Part shown: piece by piece, positions 62,998 through 64,000 of the stretch
Position numbering within the stretch: position 1 is the stretch's first letter
Layout of the letters: each line of letters opens with the position of its first letter
From: Symsagittifera roscoffensis
Taxonomy: Eukaryota > Xenacoelomorpha > Acoela > Convolutidae
Assembly: GCF_963678635.1 (NCBI RefSeq)
Contig: NC_087070.1
Location: 27,650,057-27,714,056, forward strand
Reading direction: 5' to 3'
DNA: 64,000 nucleotides
The notes under the pieces: generated by a model
The model's database searches: none
What the model saw: only the letters and a program-made list of their open reading frames with translations
What the model was told of the DNA's origin: nothing
Program-made: the position numbers and the translations under genes

Positions 62998-63440
62998 GAC
63001 AAAGCCACAGAGTTTAGAGGAGAACTCAAAAAATTACGCACTAAACGAGAAATCATCAAACACAATACTCGCGGTGAAAAAAATCAGCGTTTGCCGAAAG
63101 GAACATTCGATCGCTCAAAAGTTTTATCTACAAGTACTTGGAGTTTGATTGGACTTACGGTTATTTTGAAAAATTACAGAGTTTTGTTCAGAAGATCAAC
63201 TCACTCTTGAATAGAGTAACAAATTGGCTCCGAACAAGGTCACGCGAAAGCATGTGCCTGCTTTAAGATCGATAATTGCAAAGAGTTCAACAAAGTTGGT
63301 ACAGCAACCAAATTTTATGTTGGTGACTATGTGCGAATAGCGAAAACTGACTTACCTTTTAGAAAAGGTTACAAGCAACTTTTTACAGAGGACATTTCAG
63401 TGCAGCTTGAAAAAAATACAATCGAGCCATCCTTTATCTC
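62998..63440 (+). pseudogene. Polinton-type (retroviral-like) integrase, C-terminal half, frameshifted
   Basis: Begins at DKATEFRGELKKL, the second catalytic Asp region (D-x-GTEF type). FAERNIRSLKSFIYKYLEF at 63,090-63,146 carries the catalytic Glu, then KLQSFVQKINSLLNRVTN, LAPNKVTRKHVPALRS, and the C-terminal DNA-binding FYVGDYVRIAKTDLPFRKGY, LFTEDIS. Single-base frame changes lie near 63,083, 63,222 and 63,331, each at an A run. In Polintons this enzyme inserts element DNA into the host chromosome. The first catalytic Asp half is not present; a separate front half is at 38,934-39,165, 24 kb away. Confidence 0.75.
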
Positions 63441-63552
63441 GTCTCAAATGCTGATGAGTGCGATGATAATTTCTGAACCAACTGAACCATATCATCTCAA
63501 AAACTGATGAGTGCGATGATAATTTCTGAACCGTCTCATCTCAAATACTGAT

Positions 63553-63862
63553 GCGTGACTTAGCTGCCATTTCAAACTGAATCATCTCATCTCAAATCTT
63601 GATGACGATGTCTTAACCATAACTAAACCATCTCATCTCAAATACTGATGAGTGACTTGCCCTCATCTCAAACATGAACTGCCATTTCAAACCCTGAATA
63701 GCCATTTCAAACCGCATAGTTAACCAATGTTTTGAGGTTGGTTTGTGGATTCCGCTGACAAATGGATAAGTCCTTTTGCGTTCAAATTCCAATAGATAAT
63801 AAATCACATATTCCACCTCTAGGTTTTAAGTGTTCATATGCAATTTCAGTAATAAACAAAAA
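63553..63862. repeat. CATCTCAAA-rich repeat, copy 2
   Basis: Repeats 62,264-62,570 at +1,289 bp. It is preceded by two ATGAGTGCGATGATAATTTC phrases (63,454-63,535) that also follow the integrase tail at 57,930. Confidence 0.85.
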
Positions 63863-64000
63863 TGCGGAATCCACTTACAATTTGCGAAGTCCACTTACAA
63901 TTTGCGGAATCCGCTTACATTTGCGGATTCCGCATACAAATTTTGCGGATTCCACTTATATTTGCGGATTCCACTTACATTTTGCGGAATCCACTTATAC
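63863..64000. repeat. GCGGAATCC minisatellite, copy 3, running off the window
   Basis: Matches 62,572-62,710 closely and continues to the window end, so the 1,289-bp tandem step probably goes on beyond it. Confidence 0.9.

Overview
The window looks like AT-rich invertebrate (metazoan) nuclear DNA. It contains short introns with GT/AG ends, a DBF4-type cell-cycle gene, an Artemis-type nuclease, SET and JmjC chromatin genes, and many relics of Polinton/Maverick-like elements, LINEs and Gypsy elements. I cannot name the species. All family calls come from reading motifs by eye; no search was run. Many reading frames are broken, so most of the window reads as pseudogenes, transposon relics and layered tandem duplications.

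Layout. 1-2 kb: direct repeats, then the one clean gene, a DBF4-like ORF of 452 aa. 2.5-3.0 kb: the 3' end of a LINE reverse transcriptase (minus strand). 3-8.6 kb: three copies of a 1.9-kb unit, two of which hold a decayed viral-type packaging ATPase fragment, followed by ~290-bp tandem repeats. 8.8-20.5 kb: a few unassigned ORFs and two ~3.65-kb tandem units carrying degenerate DBF4 copies; another decayed DBF4 copy lies just upstream.

20.5-39.2 kb: a nested tandem array built from three blocks (called W, X and Y here). It carries Polinton-like genes: an A32/FtsK-HerA-type ATPase, a possible DnaQ-like exonuclease, several unassigned conserved ORFs and the front of an integrase. The array ends in a GGAATCC-rich minisatellite. 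No DNA polymerase B or capsid gene was recognised.

40-53.8 kb: multi-exon, mostly broken genes on both strands. These are an unassigned minus-strand gene, a SET-domain gene (plus), an SIM-bearing disordered ORF (minus), a Gypsy fragment (minus), a large minus-strand gene with a possible BRCT-like end, an A-rich minisatellite with an inverted block, and a JmjC gene (plus) whose introns can be placed.

53.5-62.3 kb: a near-identical ~4.53-kb tandem duplication carrying the JmjC tail, a RING-like exon, an acidic/RG-rich exon and an Artemis-like gene. 62.3-64 kb: satellite-like repeats around the rear half of a Polinton-type integrase.

Two cross-cutting patterns matter. Many frameshifts in otherwise good frames sit at A/T runs that are one base short, which could be real decay or assembly error. 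In-frame TAG/TAA codons recur at the same sites in sister copies, showing the stops are older than the duplications unless they are read through.
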